Part shown: positions 10,311-20,330 of the stretch, piece after piece
Position numbering within the stretch: the first letter of the stretch is position 1
Layout: the number at the start of each line of letters is the position of its first letter
NCBI GenBank assembly: GCA_029834535.1
Contig: JAQMWT010000016.1
Location: 1 to 64,000 of the forward strand
Reading direction: 5' to 3'
Source: Chrysophaeum taylorii
Lineage: Eukaryota; Sar; Pelagophyceae; Pelagomonadales; Pelagomonadaceae
DNA length: 64,000 nt
Program-made: the position numbers and the translations under genes
Notes under the pieces: generated by a model
What the model was told of the DNA's origin: nothing
The model's input: the letters and a program-made list of their open reading frames with translations, nothing else
The model's database searches: none

Positions 10311-10379
10311 ACTTCTAAATAGGATGTTTGTCTTTAAAAGGTCGACTGCTTAGAGGGGGGGGATGTGTATTTCCCGAAT

Positions 10380-11100
10380 CAAGGTCAGGAGGATCAGGTA
10401 GTAGGTAGGCGCGCGAGGCAGACATTGATCCTCCTCCAAGCCGCCTACGGCTCCTCGCAGACTATTTCCACGACCCGCGGCCGCTCTTTTAGCCAGCGCG
10501 CTATTCTCACGCCCCGTCGAAAGAAACGCGATGTTGTCGATGCTCACAATGCGCGCATGACCGCGGCCTTTTTTTCCCGGAGACGAGGCGTCGGAGTTCT
10601 TTTTGGCCGACTAGGTTTGGTCGGAAGACGACGTCTCGCTCTTTACAGTCGAGTTTTCAGCTCCCTGACAACCAACGGCATGCTGACTTTGATCTCGAGC
10701 TCAAGGACGTCGCAACCTCGACCCTTCGCACGGCCACTGCAACGGCACCCGACACATCATCGATCGTGTCGTGTCACCGAGGCTCCTCCAAGCAGTATCC
10801 CTGAAGCCCCGCCGACGCCAAACGATCAATAAGAGCCAGGGGCAGATGCCCCCGCAAAGTCGGCGTCCTCTTGCCCACAAGCCCATCTTCTGCCACGTCC
10901 TGCTCTACGTGGCTCTCTGTCGAGTCGGCGACCCCGAGGATATCCTCTTCTGGGTCGACGACTCCGCCTGCGCAATACCGATAAGCCCCCTCCCGGCGTC
11001 TATACGCGCACTGTAAGTAGGTGAACTTACTGGGTTCAGGTGAACGAACTTACTGGGGTTAGAGATTGGGACTCTAGGTGAACTTACTGGCCCCCACTAG
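10380..11100 (+). mobile_element. Helitron fragment: helicase C-terminal part and 3' end (right arm)
   Basis: This is an inverted copy of 6528-7500. The plus strand encodes QRAILTPRRKKRDVVDAHN, then HCNGTRHIIDRVV (10736-10774), and TINKSQGQ followed by KPIFCHVLLYVALCRVGDPED, the hallmark end of Helitron/PIF1 helicases. AGTAAGTTCACC-type motifs (as their complements) follow, and the copy ends in CACTAG at 11095-11100 followed by T, as expected for a Helitron CTRR|T terminus. The 19 bp GGCCAGTAAGTTCACCTAG at the left outer end (6536-6554) is a perfect inverted match to 11074-11092. The reading frame shifts between motifs, so the copy is decayed. Confidence 0.75.
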
Positions 11101-11195
11101 TAATAGAGCTTTTTTTCAGGTCAAAAACAGCCTCTCTGAGGGCTAGTTTTTTCAACCAAAGGAGTAAAAGTGATCATGTGCGGCGTTAGAAAAGT

Positions 11196-11927
11196 ATGGT
11201 CATCTTGAGAATGTTGGAGGGGCGGTATGGGCACGCTTCGAGGCCACACGCTGTCCGCCATTTTGCAAAGTCGTGTTTGGTCGAGAAGTATGGACTACTC
11301 GATGAAGCGCTCGAGGAAGGACTGACATACCGGAGAGGAAGGTGTTGGAAAGGGGTGGGGTCGCAGACCGAGGCGAACCGCGAAGTCGCGAGTTGTCGCG
11401 TCGTGTCGGAATCGGTGAGAGGCGTCGAGGCCTCGACGAACGACTGTCTGTTCGATTTCGACGTTGAATTAAATACGTTTGTCGAAACTCTGGCGACTAA
11501 AAGCCTCGAACGAGCGCTGTTGGAGTGCTCGCAGGAGGAGAAGATTGCGTTGATTGATAGAGCATACCGCTCTAAGCTCCGAGAGAGGAAAGAGGGACTG
11601 GAGGGGGGCGGGGAGTTGGAGACGAACATCGCGGTTGTTCGAGCTGCCGAACGAGACGACCGTCAAAAAGCTCTCCAGTCCTTCGATGATCTCCAGACTC
11701 TTAAACGCAAAGTAGCTTGCGTTGGGATCATGGATAAAATTCTCTTGCCAGAAATTTTTCTCTACTACCGAAAAATGGCGAGAACTACTACTACTACTAC
11801 GCTCGAGGAGATCCGCCGGATGGTGGTGGAGCCAATGATGTTGAATGATCTCCCACCCCTCGTCGCCAAGCGGCGGCTCGGGCACGCCCTCCTCGACGAT
11901 ATGATAGGTTCTTTGTCGACGATATGA
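11196..11927 (+). CDS. Hypothetical helical protein
   Basis: The 243-residue product has no domain that I recognise. It is rich in charged helical segments (for example around residues 95-150 and 195-235) with a short Thr run at about 194-199. No signal peptide or membrane span is visible. It starts about 95 bp beyond the right Helitron end, and its last codons run into a 23-bp tandem repeat. The opposite strand is also open over much of the length, so the choice of strand rests on the more protein-like composition of the plus frame. Confidence 0.4.
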   Translation: MVILRMLEGRYGHASRPHAVRHFAKSCLVEKYGLLDEALEEGLTYRRGRCWKGVGSQTEANREVASCRVVSESVRGVEASTNDCLFDFDVELNTFVETLATKSLERALLECSQEEKIALIDRAYRSKLRERKEGLEGGGELETNIAVVRAAERDDRQKALQSFDDLQTLKRKVACVGIMDKILLPEIFLYYRKMARTTTTTTLEEIRRMVVEPMMLNDLPPLVAKRRLGHALLDDMIGSLSTI

Positions 11928-11970
11928 TATGTTCTTTGTCGACGATATGATAGGTTCTTTGTCGATGATC
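11899..11970 (+). repeat. 23-bp tandem repeat, three copies
   Basis: The unit GACGATATGATAGGTTCTTT plus GTC occurs three times in a row, the middle copy with TATG in place of TAGG. It spans the end of the hypothetical gene and the intergenic space before the LRR gene. Confidence 0.85.
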
Positions 11971-11993
11971 TCCTGCTCCTCCTCCTCCTCCTC

Positions 11994-12668
11994 CTAAATA
12001 TAGAGGGTGCGTTTTTCGGCGGCCATTTCGCGGAGTTTTGAACGGGCGTAGGCGGTGATGGGGTTGAAGGAGAGGTCGATTTTCTCGAGATTGTCGAACG
12101 AAGCGGCCAGCAGCTTCGAGGCGCCGTCGTCGCCGATCTTGTTTTTGTAGAGATGCAACAACTCCTTGAGAGACGAGGATGGCAAAGCCGCAGCCAGGTT
12201 GGGGGCGGCGCCGTCGTCGCCGATGTTGTTCCTGAAGAGAGACAAGACCCGGAGGGTAGCGTTGGAGGGCAGGGCGGCGGCCAAACTCGCCGCGCCGAGG
12301 TTGTCGTTGTAAGACAAATACAATTTCTCGAGCGAGCTGTGGGATTCGAGGCCTCGCGCTATTTTCCCGCAACCAAGGTCGCCAGTATTATTGGACCCGA
12401 GAAACAACGCCTCGATCCCCGCAGTTTTGGAAAGCGCCAGGGCGGCGGCCAACTTGGACGCGCCGTCCGAACCGACTTTGTCGGATGTAAGGTACAAAAC
12501 TCTCAAACTCGAGTTTCGGGCCGAGGCTGCCGCATTATTCGAATTGCGCCAGCCAGGGTCTCTCATATTCGTCGCGCGCAGCGAAAGTTCGGAGAGCGTC
12601 GAGTTCGACGCGAGAGCGGCGGCGATTTTAGCAAAAAAGTCGCCCTCGGTGATTTCCTTGTTGTCCAA
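11994..12668 (-). pseudogene. LRR protein (ribonuclease-inhibitor/NLRC3 type), 5' part missing
   Basis: The translation has about six repeats of roughly 28 residues with the pattern LxxLxLxxNxIGDDGAxxLAAAL, typical of RI-type leucine-rich repeats that bind proteins. Reading upstream, the frame stays open through VLRLDNKEITEGDFF but meets a stop near 12745 without an ATG, so the first codons shown are not a convincing start. Either an upstream exon is joined by splicing or this is a truncated gene. The EF-hand remnant at 12799-14175 lies just upstream on the same strand and could once have been part of it. Many RI-type LRR proteins in protists have no known partner. Confidence 0.65.
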
Positions 12669-12798
12669 CCGCAGGACCTTTGAAGAAAGAAGGCTCCGAC
12701 CCCGCGAGAATAGCCGCGCTTTACTGCGAATCAGGAATTCTCAGTTAACCGGGGGGCGATAAAAGCTCAAACAAAATCTCGGACGGCAGGAGGGGCTC

Positions 12799-14175
12799 CT
12801 ACTCCCTCGTCGGATCGCGCTGGGCGTGCGTCACGGCGAACGCGTGCTCCCGGACGGCGACGAGCAGAACTGACCTCACCGCGTCTTCTCGTCTCGCGCG
12901 GCCAAAAAAATTACCGTTCAGCTGATTCTGAATCGCTCTCGAAATCATCGCGTCCTGCAACAATCTCTCCACCAACTCCTTCAATACATATTCCGCCGAC
13001 GCACGCAACCAGCCTTCGAAAGCCGTGACGATCATCACGACGACGCGATGCGCTCCACTTTCTGGTGGTGGCTCCCGCCGCTCAGAAACAAATCCAGGGC
13101 CTTTTCCCGACGTCTTTGCGCATCCGCGTTGAGCCGCCGCTTGTCCCCCGAGTTCCTGAACACTCCTCCTCGAATATTTCGACAAAGCGAGGTAGTCGTA
13201 TTTCTTGACCAAAGACGTGAGATCCGACGACAGCGGGAGATTCGATAAGGAAGGCAAAAGTTTTTCCGCGATGAAAATCTTCAACTGGCTCTTCGTATCT
13301 TCTTCCTCGTACTGAAGAAGAACTTCGTGCCGCGGCAGGCGGCAACGAAACTCGATCGGAAACGCGAGTCTTAGGCTCCCTTCGAGGAGGAGCAACAGAC
13401 CGCGGTGGTGACGATGATGATTCGAAGTGGAGGAAGGAGTTCCTCCCCAACGCCGTTTCTTCCTCTATCTCGAGAAATTCGCTCATCGATTTTCCCGAAG
13501 CGCGCCACTCCTCCCTATGGAAGGCTCGAAATTCCGCCGGGCCAACCATTCCATTCTGATTCCGATCTAAAACTTCGTACAACTTCTTCCTGCTCTTCGC
13601 TCCGAATTTTCGCGCAAAAAAAACGCCTCGAACGAACGCGGCCTCGAACATCTCGTCCAATACCACGCGCTCATCGTCATCATCGGTCTCTACGACCTGT
13701 CGCTTGAGCTCCTTGAATCACGCCAATGCGTCCCCGTGGTCCACCATTTCTTGCAACATCGCAGCCTCGTCTCCAGCTCGTTTAGCTCCCCTCCGACTCT
13801 CGCGCCTTGCGACGTGGCGCAGACGATCAGCCTCGCGTTCGTCCTCGAGCGCGAAAACATCTCGTCCTCGTTGCCGGGCGTGCGCTTCTTCTAGACGATC
13901 ATGACGCCGCTGTGCAATTGCAATACGATCGGCCTCGCTTTGACGCTCGAGCAGTATCGCGCCGCATCCTCGTCGCCGGCGGCGGCAACAGCTTCACGAC
14001 GAGCGGCCCGCAAGCGCCCCATCTTTTGTCGCGACGGACCGCACGTTCTTCGCGCTCGAGAAAGCCATCGTCTCGAACACGCCACACGCGCTTCCACGCA
14101 TCAACAGCGCGCTTGTACACTTTCTCTTCGCCATTCCACTCCTGGGCGAGGACACTCGAGTACCAGTTCCTTTGA
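12799..14175 (-). pseudogene. Disrupted coding region with an EF-hand
   Basis: Several minus-strand frames each look protein-like in turn. The upstream part (about 14120-13720) encodes charged helical sequence such as RLEEAHARQRGRDVFALEDE. In the same frame, after a TGA near 13719, a stretch contains LDRNQNGMVGPAEF, a canonical calcium-binding EF-hand loop. From about 13395 another frame continues with LRLAFPIEFRCRLPRHEVLL and a helical segment. The frame changes could be introns, but no clear GT-AG pair stands out, so decay is more likely. The product is unidentified apart from the EF-hand. Confidence 0.45.
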
Positions 14176-14726
14176 AAAGGAACTTACTTGCGCCTCTTTC
14201 GTTTTCCCGCGTAAATCCGGCGGCGGGAATCTCTCCGCGGAATGTGCACGAAATCTGGCCTTCCCCTTAGCACAACCAACAAGTTGTTGCCTTCTTAATC
14301 ACCCTTCTAGCAAGTTATCTTTTTTCTTTCTTTCTGTTTGTGAACTAAAAAAAGAAAGAATACGGAAGACTGACAGACGATACTTATCTCCGCCCGTCAG
14401 GCACATCCCTCCTACCCCACAAAGCCACCCACATCCTTCATGCACCACACACACACACCCCTCTTAGCAGTCGACCTTCATGGGAGCCAGGCCGGACCGA
14501 CAGGAGCCAGTCCGGAATCACGGGCCTGTAGACGAGGAGCGCCGAAAGGCCGGTCGGCGGAGAGTGACCATCAAGCTTGTCGCCATACGGCGAGGAGACC
14601 GTTAGTATGCAATATACTGATATTATACTGAGCTGGCGACGACGGTTTCGCCGACGCAACGACTTGGTTCCAAAACCACAAAGTTTCGTGCTGAGGGAAA
14701 TCATAAGTGGAGATTCTTTTTCTTAT
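14176..14726. other. Intergenic stretch with dispersed-repeat pieces, no gene seen
   Basis: It holds TTTCTTTCTTTC-like and (CA)n runs, the motif CCTCTTAGCAGTCGACCTT (14459-14477), a GGAGCCAG.CCGGAC direct pair at 14480-14515, and the second copy of a dispersed repeat at 14660-14726. No coding region is convincing. Confidence 0.5.
14660..14726 (+). repeat. Short dispersed repeat, copy 2
   Basis: Matches 10257-10310 (ACTTGGTTCCAAAACCACAA, then AGTTTCGT and GGAGATTCTTT), with a short insertion in between. It abuts the stop codon of the phosphatase gene. Confidence 0.6.
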
Positions 14727-15998
14727 TTATTCTGCGGCGGCGGGGGCGGCGGCGGCGGCTATTGAGCCCTTGCCGACGACGCAGTGCGAGCCGTCCCAGA
14801 AGCAGTCGTGGATGGAGCCGTACTCGCCCGAGCAGCCCCCCTCGGAGTAGGAGCATGTGGTGGGGTCGTCGCAGTCCGAGTAGCAGCAGACGTCGCCCTG
14901 GTTGCAGATGGCATCGTCGTAGTGGCAGCAGGCTCCCGAGGAGGACGTGTCGTCGTCGTCGTCGTCGTTGGAGACGGTACCACCACCACCACCACCGCCC
15001 TTGGCGACGGTGAAGGAGTGGACGACGTTGAGGTTGTAGTCGTAATAGTCGGTGGTCAGTGACATGAGGTCGTCGGATAAGGTGTGGAGCGTAAAGCCCG
15101 CAACCTTTTGGTTCCAGACGGGGGCGTAGGTATGGTCTCCTCCGATCACGGTACGCCCTTCGAGCTTCGCGAGGGCCTGGGGCGAACGCTGGTCGGCGGT
15201 GTCGACCATCGAGCCGGCGCCGGTGGTCACGTAGGCGCCCGCGCCGTCGATCGTGTACTGCGTCAAGGTGTGAGTATGACCGTTGAGATACAAATCGAAG
15301 CCGCGGTCCTGCATCGCGGTAGTAAAGTCGGCGACGTCGATCTCGTCGGCCGGGTGGTGGCCAACGATAATCAGCCAGTCGTCGTCGTCGACCGCGTCCA
15401 AGGTCTCGACGAACCAGTCGTACTGGGCACCGCAGTCCTGGGAGATAATGTTCTCGTGGAACTTGCATTCGCCCTCGAAGTCGTCGTCGGTGCTCTCGAG
15501 CGAACAGGTGGGGTAGTCCGTACCGCAGGGATCCCAGCCGCTCGCCGAGTCATCCCGGTAATCCTGGACGCAGGGCGAGGTGTCGATGAAGATGAACTGG
15601 ATGTGAGTGTCGCCAATTGCGACGCGCCTCGCGTAATAACGATCGTCGATGATCCAGTCGTCGTATTCGGCAGCGAGTTCGAGCTGCGATTCGACGGAGT
15701 AGCCATATTCGTGGTTTCCGAGTGCGTTGTACCAGTCGAGACCCAAAGAGGAATACGGGTTCACCCAGTCCGTCTTTACCTGGAAGTCGGAGGTGGATGT
15801 GATCCCGCACCAATAGAAGTTGTCGCCGACGTTGATCACAAACTCGGGGGACGCGGTTTTCGCCACCGATGCCATCGCGGCGGCGACGTCGTCGACATTC
15901 TGAAGGTACTGCGACCCGAGGGCCGCGCCGCCCCAGTCCCCGATACTCAGGAACGTGTGGGCGCCATCGACCACCCACAAAAGAGCAAAGAAAACCAT
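14727..15998 (-). CDS. Secreted purple acid phosphatase, small (TRAP/ACP5) type
   Basis: The 423-residue product hydrolyses phosphomonoesters with a two-metal centre, and in algae usually releases phosphate from organic sources outside the cell. A short signal peptide (residues 1-13, MVFFALLWVVDGA) precedes the catalytic domain. All five metal-ligand motifs are present in order: GDWG (20-23), GDNFY (58-62), GNHE (94-97), GHHP (213-216) and GHTH (240-243). A Gly run and Asp-Ser linker (about 342-360) leads to a Cys-rich tail of about 55 residues with a carbohydrate-binding-like look, then an Ala-rich end. The ATG at 15998 is chosen because the reading frame upstream begins only with a GTG. It is divergent from the coiled-coil gene, with 38 bp between start codons. 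Confidence 0.92.
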   Translation of the reverse strand: MVFFALLWVVDGAHTFLSIGDWGGAALGSQYLQNVDDVAAAMASVAKTASPEFVINVGDNFYWCGITSTSDFQVKTDWVNPYSSLGLDWYNALGNHEYGYSVESQLELAAEYDDWIIDDRYYARRVAIGDTHIQFIFIDTSPCVQDYRDDSASGWDPCGTDYPTCSLESTDDDFEGECKFHENIISQDCGAQYDWFVETLDAVDDDDWLIIVGHHPADEIDVADFTTAMQDRGFDLYLNGHTHTLTQYTIDGAGAYVTTGAGSMVDTADQRSPQALAKLEGRTVIGGDHTYAPVWNQKVAGFTLHTLSDDLMSLTTDYYDYNLNVVHSFTVAKGGGGGGGTVSNDDDDDDTSSSGACCHYDDAICNQGDVCCYSDCDDPTTCSYSEGGCSGEYGSIHDCFWDGSHCVVGKGSIAAAAAPAAAE

Positions 15999-16036
15999 AA
16001 TAAAACACCACCGCAAATACACAACGGATAATAATA

Positions 16037-17089
16037 ATGTATTCTATGGACGTGACTGCTCACTCCAAGGCGGCCGAGGAGGCCGAGGCGGCGTTTCTTG
16101 AGAGCGCGGCGAGCGAGGAGGAGGTGTTCCGATCGCGGGAGGCCTTCGAGGCGACCGAGGCAGCGCTCGCCGAAGCCCAGCAACTCGAGAAGGAGGGGCT
16201 CGAGCTTCTAAACAAAGCAGACGAGGCGACGAAAATCGAGGCCATGGGCGTGTTGGAGGCGGCGTCGTGCGTCGCCAAGGCAGACCTCGCCCAGGCGGAG
16301 CAAGAGGCCTCCGAGGCCGAAACCGAAGCGGCATCGGTGGAGGCGTTGCTTCTCGCGGCGCGCAGAGAAGCTTCGGAAGCCGAGAGACAGCTCTGCTTCG
16401 CCGAAGCGGCAGTGGTCGCGTTGGAACCCTACGACGACGAGACCCGCGCCGCGAGGATCCGGGCGGCGCTCCAGCGCGGCCAAGTCGTCGAAGGCCCCGT
16501 AGATGGAACGCTGGACGTGTCCCGGGTCGCGACCGAAGAGCTCGAGAAGATTCTAAACTTACCCCGGTCCCCGCGTCTTGGGGACCTCTACGAGGCAGCC
16601 TCGGTCGTCTTGGAGATCAGGCGAAAGCTCCCGGACTGGGATGCGATCGACCCGGGGGAGGTCGACAACGAAGAGGCGAACGTCGTGCGTCGAGCGTTGA
16701 GGATTCGAGGCGCGGCCGCCGCGCTCGCAAAGTACGTCGTCGTCGGGGGTCCTTCGATCGACATCGCTCTGGACGTCAGGTCCCCCCTCACCTCGGTCCT
16801 CGTCGAGACTATGAGGGGTACGGCCAGATTCCGAGCAGCCTCTGGAAATCGCGACGTCGAGGCTGCCGCGGACTCGCTCTCGCGAACCTTAAGCCGTGCT
16901 TTTTTCCTCCTTTGCCCGGCGACCTCCTGGGGCCTCGTCACCTACATTCCCGACGACCTCAACGACGCCCTCTTACAAATTCAGCGCGACCTCACGGCCC
17001 TCGACCGGGTACATAAAAAATCTACAGCGAACTCTTCTTTCTCAAATTTTAATACCACCGACTCGACCGATGTCCACATAATAACTTGA
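16037..17089 (+). CDS. Coiled-coil protein of unknown function
   Basis: The 350-residue product has an N-terminal half (about 10-135) made almost wholly of Ala, Glu and Leu heptads, which should form a long coiled coil. A globular part follows (about 140-330) with TEELEKILNLPRSPRLGDLYEA and a C-terminal PDDLNDALLQIQRDL. I do not recognise a family. No signal peptide or membrane span is seen. The ATG at 16037 is 38 bp from the divergent phosphatase start; a second in-frame ATG follows at 16046. The shared short spacer implies a common bidirectional promoter. Confidence 0.7.
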   Translation: MYSMDVTAHSKAAEEAEAAFLESAASEEEVFRSREAFEATEAALAEAQQLEKEGLELLNKADEATKIEAMGVLEAASCVAKADLAQAEQEASEAETEAASVEALLLAARREASEAERQLCFAEAAVVALEPYDDETRAARIRAALQRGQVVEGPVDGTLDVSRVATEELEKILNLPRSPRLGDLYEAASVVLEIRRKLPDWDAIDPGEVDNEEANVVRRALRIRGAAAALAKYVVVGGPSIDIALDVRSPLTSVLVETMRGTARFRAASGNRDVEAAADSLSRTLSRAFFLLCPATSWGLVTYIPDDLNDALLQIQRDLTALDRVHKKSTANSSFSNFNTTDSTDVHIIT

Positions 17090-17172
17090 AGTGAATCGTC
17101 CTATTATTATTTCAAAAATCTGCCACAAAAAACTGCTGCGCGGGAACACGCGTCTTGCCGTACTTTTATTTG

Positions 17173-17292
17173 TGTGACAACCGGAATGGGGCGTTAGACT
17201 AGCGATAAGGGGATGATTCCCAATTTTAAATATTGTGGACGCAGGGATACTAGATACGTGGTGCAGGGGTAATAAGTGTCATAGCTTCCTCA
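17173..17292 (-). repeat. 3' LTR of the copia element
   Basis: 120 bp, about 97% identical by eye to 21600-21723 apart from a 4-bp indel. It is unusually short for a copia LTR. Confidence 0.85.
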
Positions 17293-17877
17293 CACATGTG
17301 CTGGAAAAGAAAGAAAATGAAAAAAGGGGTAAGTGAGGTCCTCACAGAAGGAGAAGCGCGAAGGTGGAAAAAAGTCACGAGAGGCATTGTGGCATAAATA
17401 AGACAGGAGATGCCATGCGAAGTCACGAGGTGAGGTAACGAGCACGAAGCCGAAGGAAGGGAGGAGCTTCCGTACTGCGGGTGAAGATATCGCTAAGATT
17501 GTCAAGACGGGGGACATGCTGGAGGGCAGGGCAGGGCAATAAGTGTGTTGCGGTGATAGTGGGTCACGGTGGTGCGGTTATCGACATACATAGGAACGTT
17601 CAGCAGTAGCAGTAGGCAGTGGTGGAGCGGCGATCATCGGGGTTGTCGGCCCAGCTGGAGTCGGAATAATCACAGAGACGAAGGGTAGAATCGCGACCAA
17701 GAACAAGGGCAAGATCTTGAGTACCATGGAGGTAGCGGAGCGTCGTGTCATAACAGAAATAAACAAGACACAACCGACAATAAAAAAAGGTGATCGGAGG
17801 AACCGTGTGCAGGACAGTCAGCCGCAGAAAGACGAAGACCGATTGGAGCGGGAGTCAATTCGGGTTTACGTGCTCGA

Positions 17878-18560
17878 TCACGCGCAATGCGAAGACCAAC
17901 GTAAGTGTGAAGGCTTTGAAAAACGCAAAAGGAAAGCTTGGTAATGGCCAATGCAAGAACGGGGGTGCGCCACAAGAAGATCATCAACGACGAGAACAAG
18001 GCGCAGAACGACAGTGGAAGTAAGCAAAAGCGTGTAGCTGCAAGTGTCACCAGAATCGCGGACAAAGCTACAATCATTGACAAGGAAGCGTTCTAAGTAA
18101 AGCCACCAGTGGCGACAAGCTTGCTTGCAACCGTACCAAGAGCGACAAAGTGTGGAAATGAGTTTGGAGGTATCTTTGGGTTGGCTGGGAGCATAGCCTT
18201 CGGGTGGCCAGACAGGGGCTTGTATGAAAGCAGAGATGACATCCAACTTATGCAAATCCCAGTCATGAACGGCAACGAAGGTGAGAAAGAAGCGTATAGG
18301 TTGGCTACAGGACTGTACGTGTCGTGGTAAGCAATGCCGTGAACCTGGGTGTAACCGCGGACAACGCGACGAGCTTTGTACGATTTGAAGCGGCCAGATT
18401 CATACTTCTTGCGGAGGACCCACTTCAAAGTGCAGATGTTGCCAGAAAAAGTAGAAGGAACGCGAACAACATCCCAGCAACCGAGCTGACCGAGGGAATG
18501 ATATTCTTTGGCAATGGCTTGTAACCGACGTGCAGGATTTGGATGGGCTAGAGCTTCGCG
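17878..18560 (-). other. Reverse-transcriptase region of the copia element
   Basis: The minus strand encodes motifs typical of copia RT: LKWVLRKKYESGRFKSYKAR, VRGYTQVHGIAYHDTYSPVA, KLDVISAFIQAPVWPPEGY, SWYGCKQACRHWWLYL and VVDDLLVA. The order and spacing are those of the family. Confidence 0.85.
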
Positions 18561-20097
18561 TAAATGAGTGGAAGTGATATCGCCGTCATCAATGTAAGAA
18601 TATTGAGAAGTTTCTTCGGAAGCAGAGTAATGGGCTTGGACAAATTGGGGATCAACAAGGGTATGGGCGAGACAAAGGGGAAGGAAGACATAATGAACTA
18701 ACAAACGAAAGCTAGAATAATTAACGTAGAGGGATTGACAGGATGATACAGAATCGACAATGCGTTGTAGACAAACGCCAGAATTTGGGTTCGTGGTTTC
18801 GCGAGTAGGTTCTCTTTCTGCATAATGTGCGCTTTTGTCGACTTTGCGCGGTCGGCTCCGTTTGGCTCGACTTTGTTTTACACTTTCCTCAGGAGGTTTC
18901 GGGCTCGTTGGTTTTGTCGGCTCTGGATTGCTCGACTCTGTTGTGCACTTTTTTTTGTTTTCTCTCTTTGGTTCTTCGGAGTTCATGAGCTCGTAGAATG
19001 GTCGGTTCACGTGATGGGGTGATCAGTCCCAGTGAAACCGGCGCATTCTCATCAAACACAGGGGACAAGGGGGCAACAGCGGAAGAACAGGTGACAATCG
19101 GGCAACAGCAGGAACAGGTGACAATGGGGCAACAGTAGACGAGACCGCGTGATTCGAGAAAGTCGGAACAACGCTGAAGTTCCTTCGGTGGTTGACATTG
19201 CATGAAATCTGATAAGCGAAACTGTCAGCAAAATCGAGGTCTGAAGAACAATAGCGACAAAAGTGCCTGGGAAGACTTGCGTTAGGCGATTGTGGCCACT
19301 GAGAATCGCAGCGGGGCAAAGATAGCGGGAACACAGGCTGGTATATATGATGGCGGTGTACCAGACGTCTGATGAGAACGTGGCCTTTGGGCAGATATGG
19401 TGCATGGTGACCAGGTTATGACGATGGTCGGAGTCGACAGAATCAAAAACAGGCGTAAACAGGTTTGATGCGAACGTGGGTGTTTGGTTGTTGGGGCGCG
19501 AGCAAGTTGCCATGGGCACGACCGCGTCCTGTACGCGAAGACGGAGGACTTCGGACGCGCCAGTGTTGTAAGGAACGAACACGGGTAGACCAGGCTGCTG
19601 TATGCCAGCCTGCTGTGGCAGATAAGAAAGTGGCCCTTTTTCGCATTCGCAATAACGAAGTTGCCATATGGGCCAACGTTTGAGGAGCAAGCGGCGATCT
19701 TTGCTCGTCGTACTCGAATAGACTGCGGTAGAAGTTGGCGATAGTGGCAAAACTGTGGTGGCACGTAAGAACGTTGCAGATAGCGTCGCAGTGATACGTA
19801 AGAACACGGGTGCGGAGCACGGAATTCACTTCGATAGCAAAACCGAATTTTAAAGGTCAGAAAAGCGGCGAAAAGGCGATAGTGCGCGAAGGAGAACCAC
19901 AACATTATGTTGATACCGGAGATGAAGAAGCCGAATCACACAGCAAAGAAGCGTCGGTCCAGGATCCCGAAGATGAGCGATCCGACCACATAGGAAGCAC
20001 GAAAGTTGCGCACGCGAAAAATTGACAGGCACAGCTTAGTTGTGGCGGGTGAAATGCGCGATGGAACGTGATTCGCTGGTTTTACCAAAACCGACAA

Positions 20098-20330
20098 GCA
20101 CAACGAGGAGTGGATCAACGAATAGGTGAAAATGCACAACGGGGAGTGGATCAACGAATAGCTGAAAATACAGAACGAGGAGGGGAGCAACGACGAGGTG
20201 AAAATACAGAACGGGGAGAGGAGCAACGACGAGGTGAAAATACAGAACGAGGAGAGGAGCAACGACGAGGTGAAAATACAGAACGAGGGGTTGAGCAACG
20301 AATATCGGAAAATACAGAACGAAGGGCGCC
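20098..20330 (+). repeat. 36-bp tandem repeat inside the copia element
   Basis: Six to seven copies of a 36-bp unit (AACGAGGAGNGGANCAACGA plus NNNGGTGAAAATNCAG) follow one another without spacers. Being a multiple of three, they translate as a 12-residue repeat on either strand. Confidence 0.85.

Noticed and set aside
6536-11092. A single cut-and-paste transposon with terminal inverted repeats
   Set aside because: The inverted matches are explained by two Helitron copies in opposite orientation; no transposase and no target-site duplication are seen.
14701-15468. Arg-rich frames over the phosphatase gene
   Set aside because: They are shadows; the 14727-15998 frame has all five phosphatase motifs.
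20098-20330. Regular 36-bp repeats suggesting a CRISPR array
   Set aside because: The units follow each other directly without unique spacers, sit inside a retroelement, and the window is eukaryotic.
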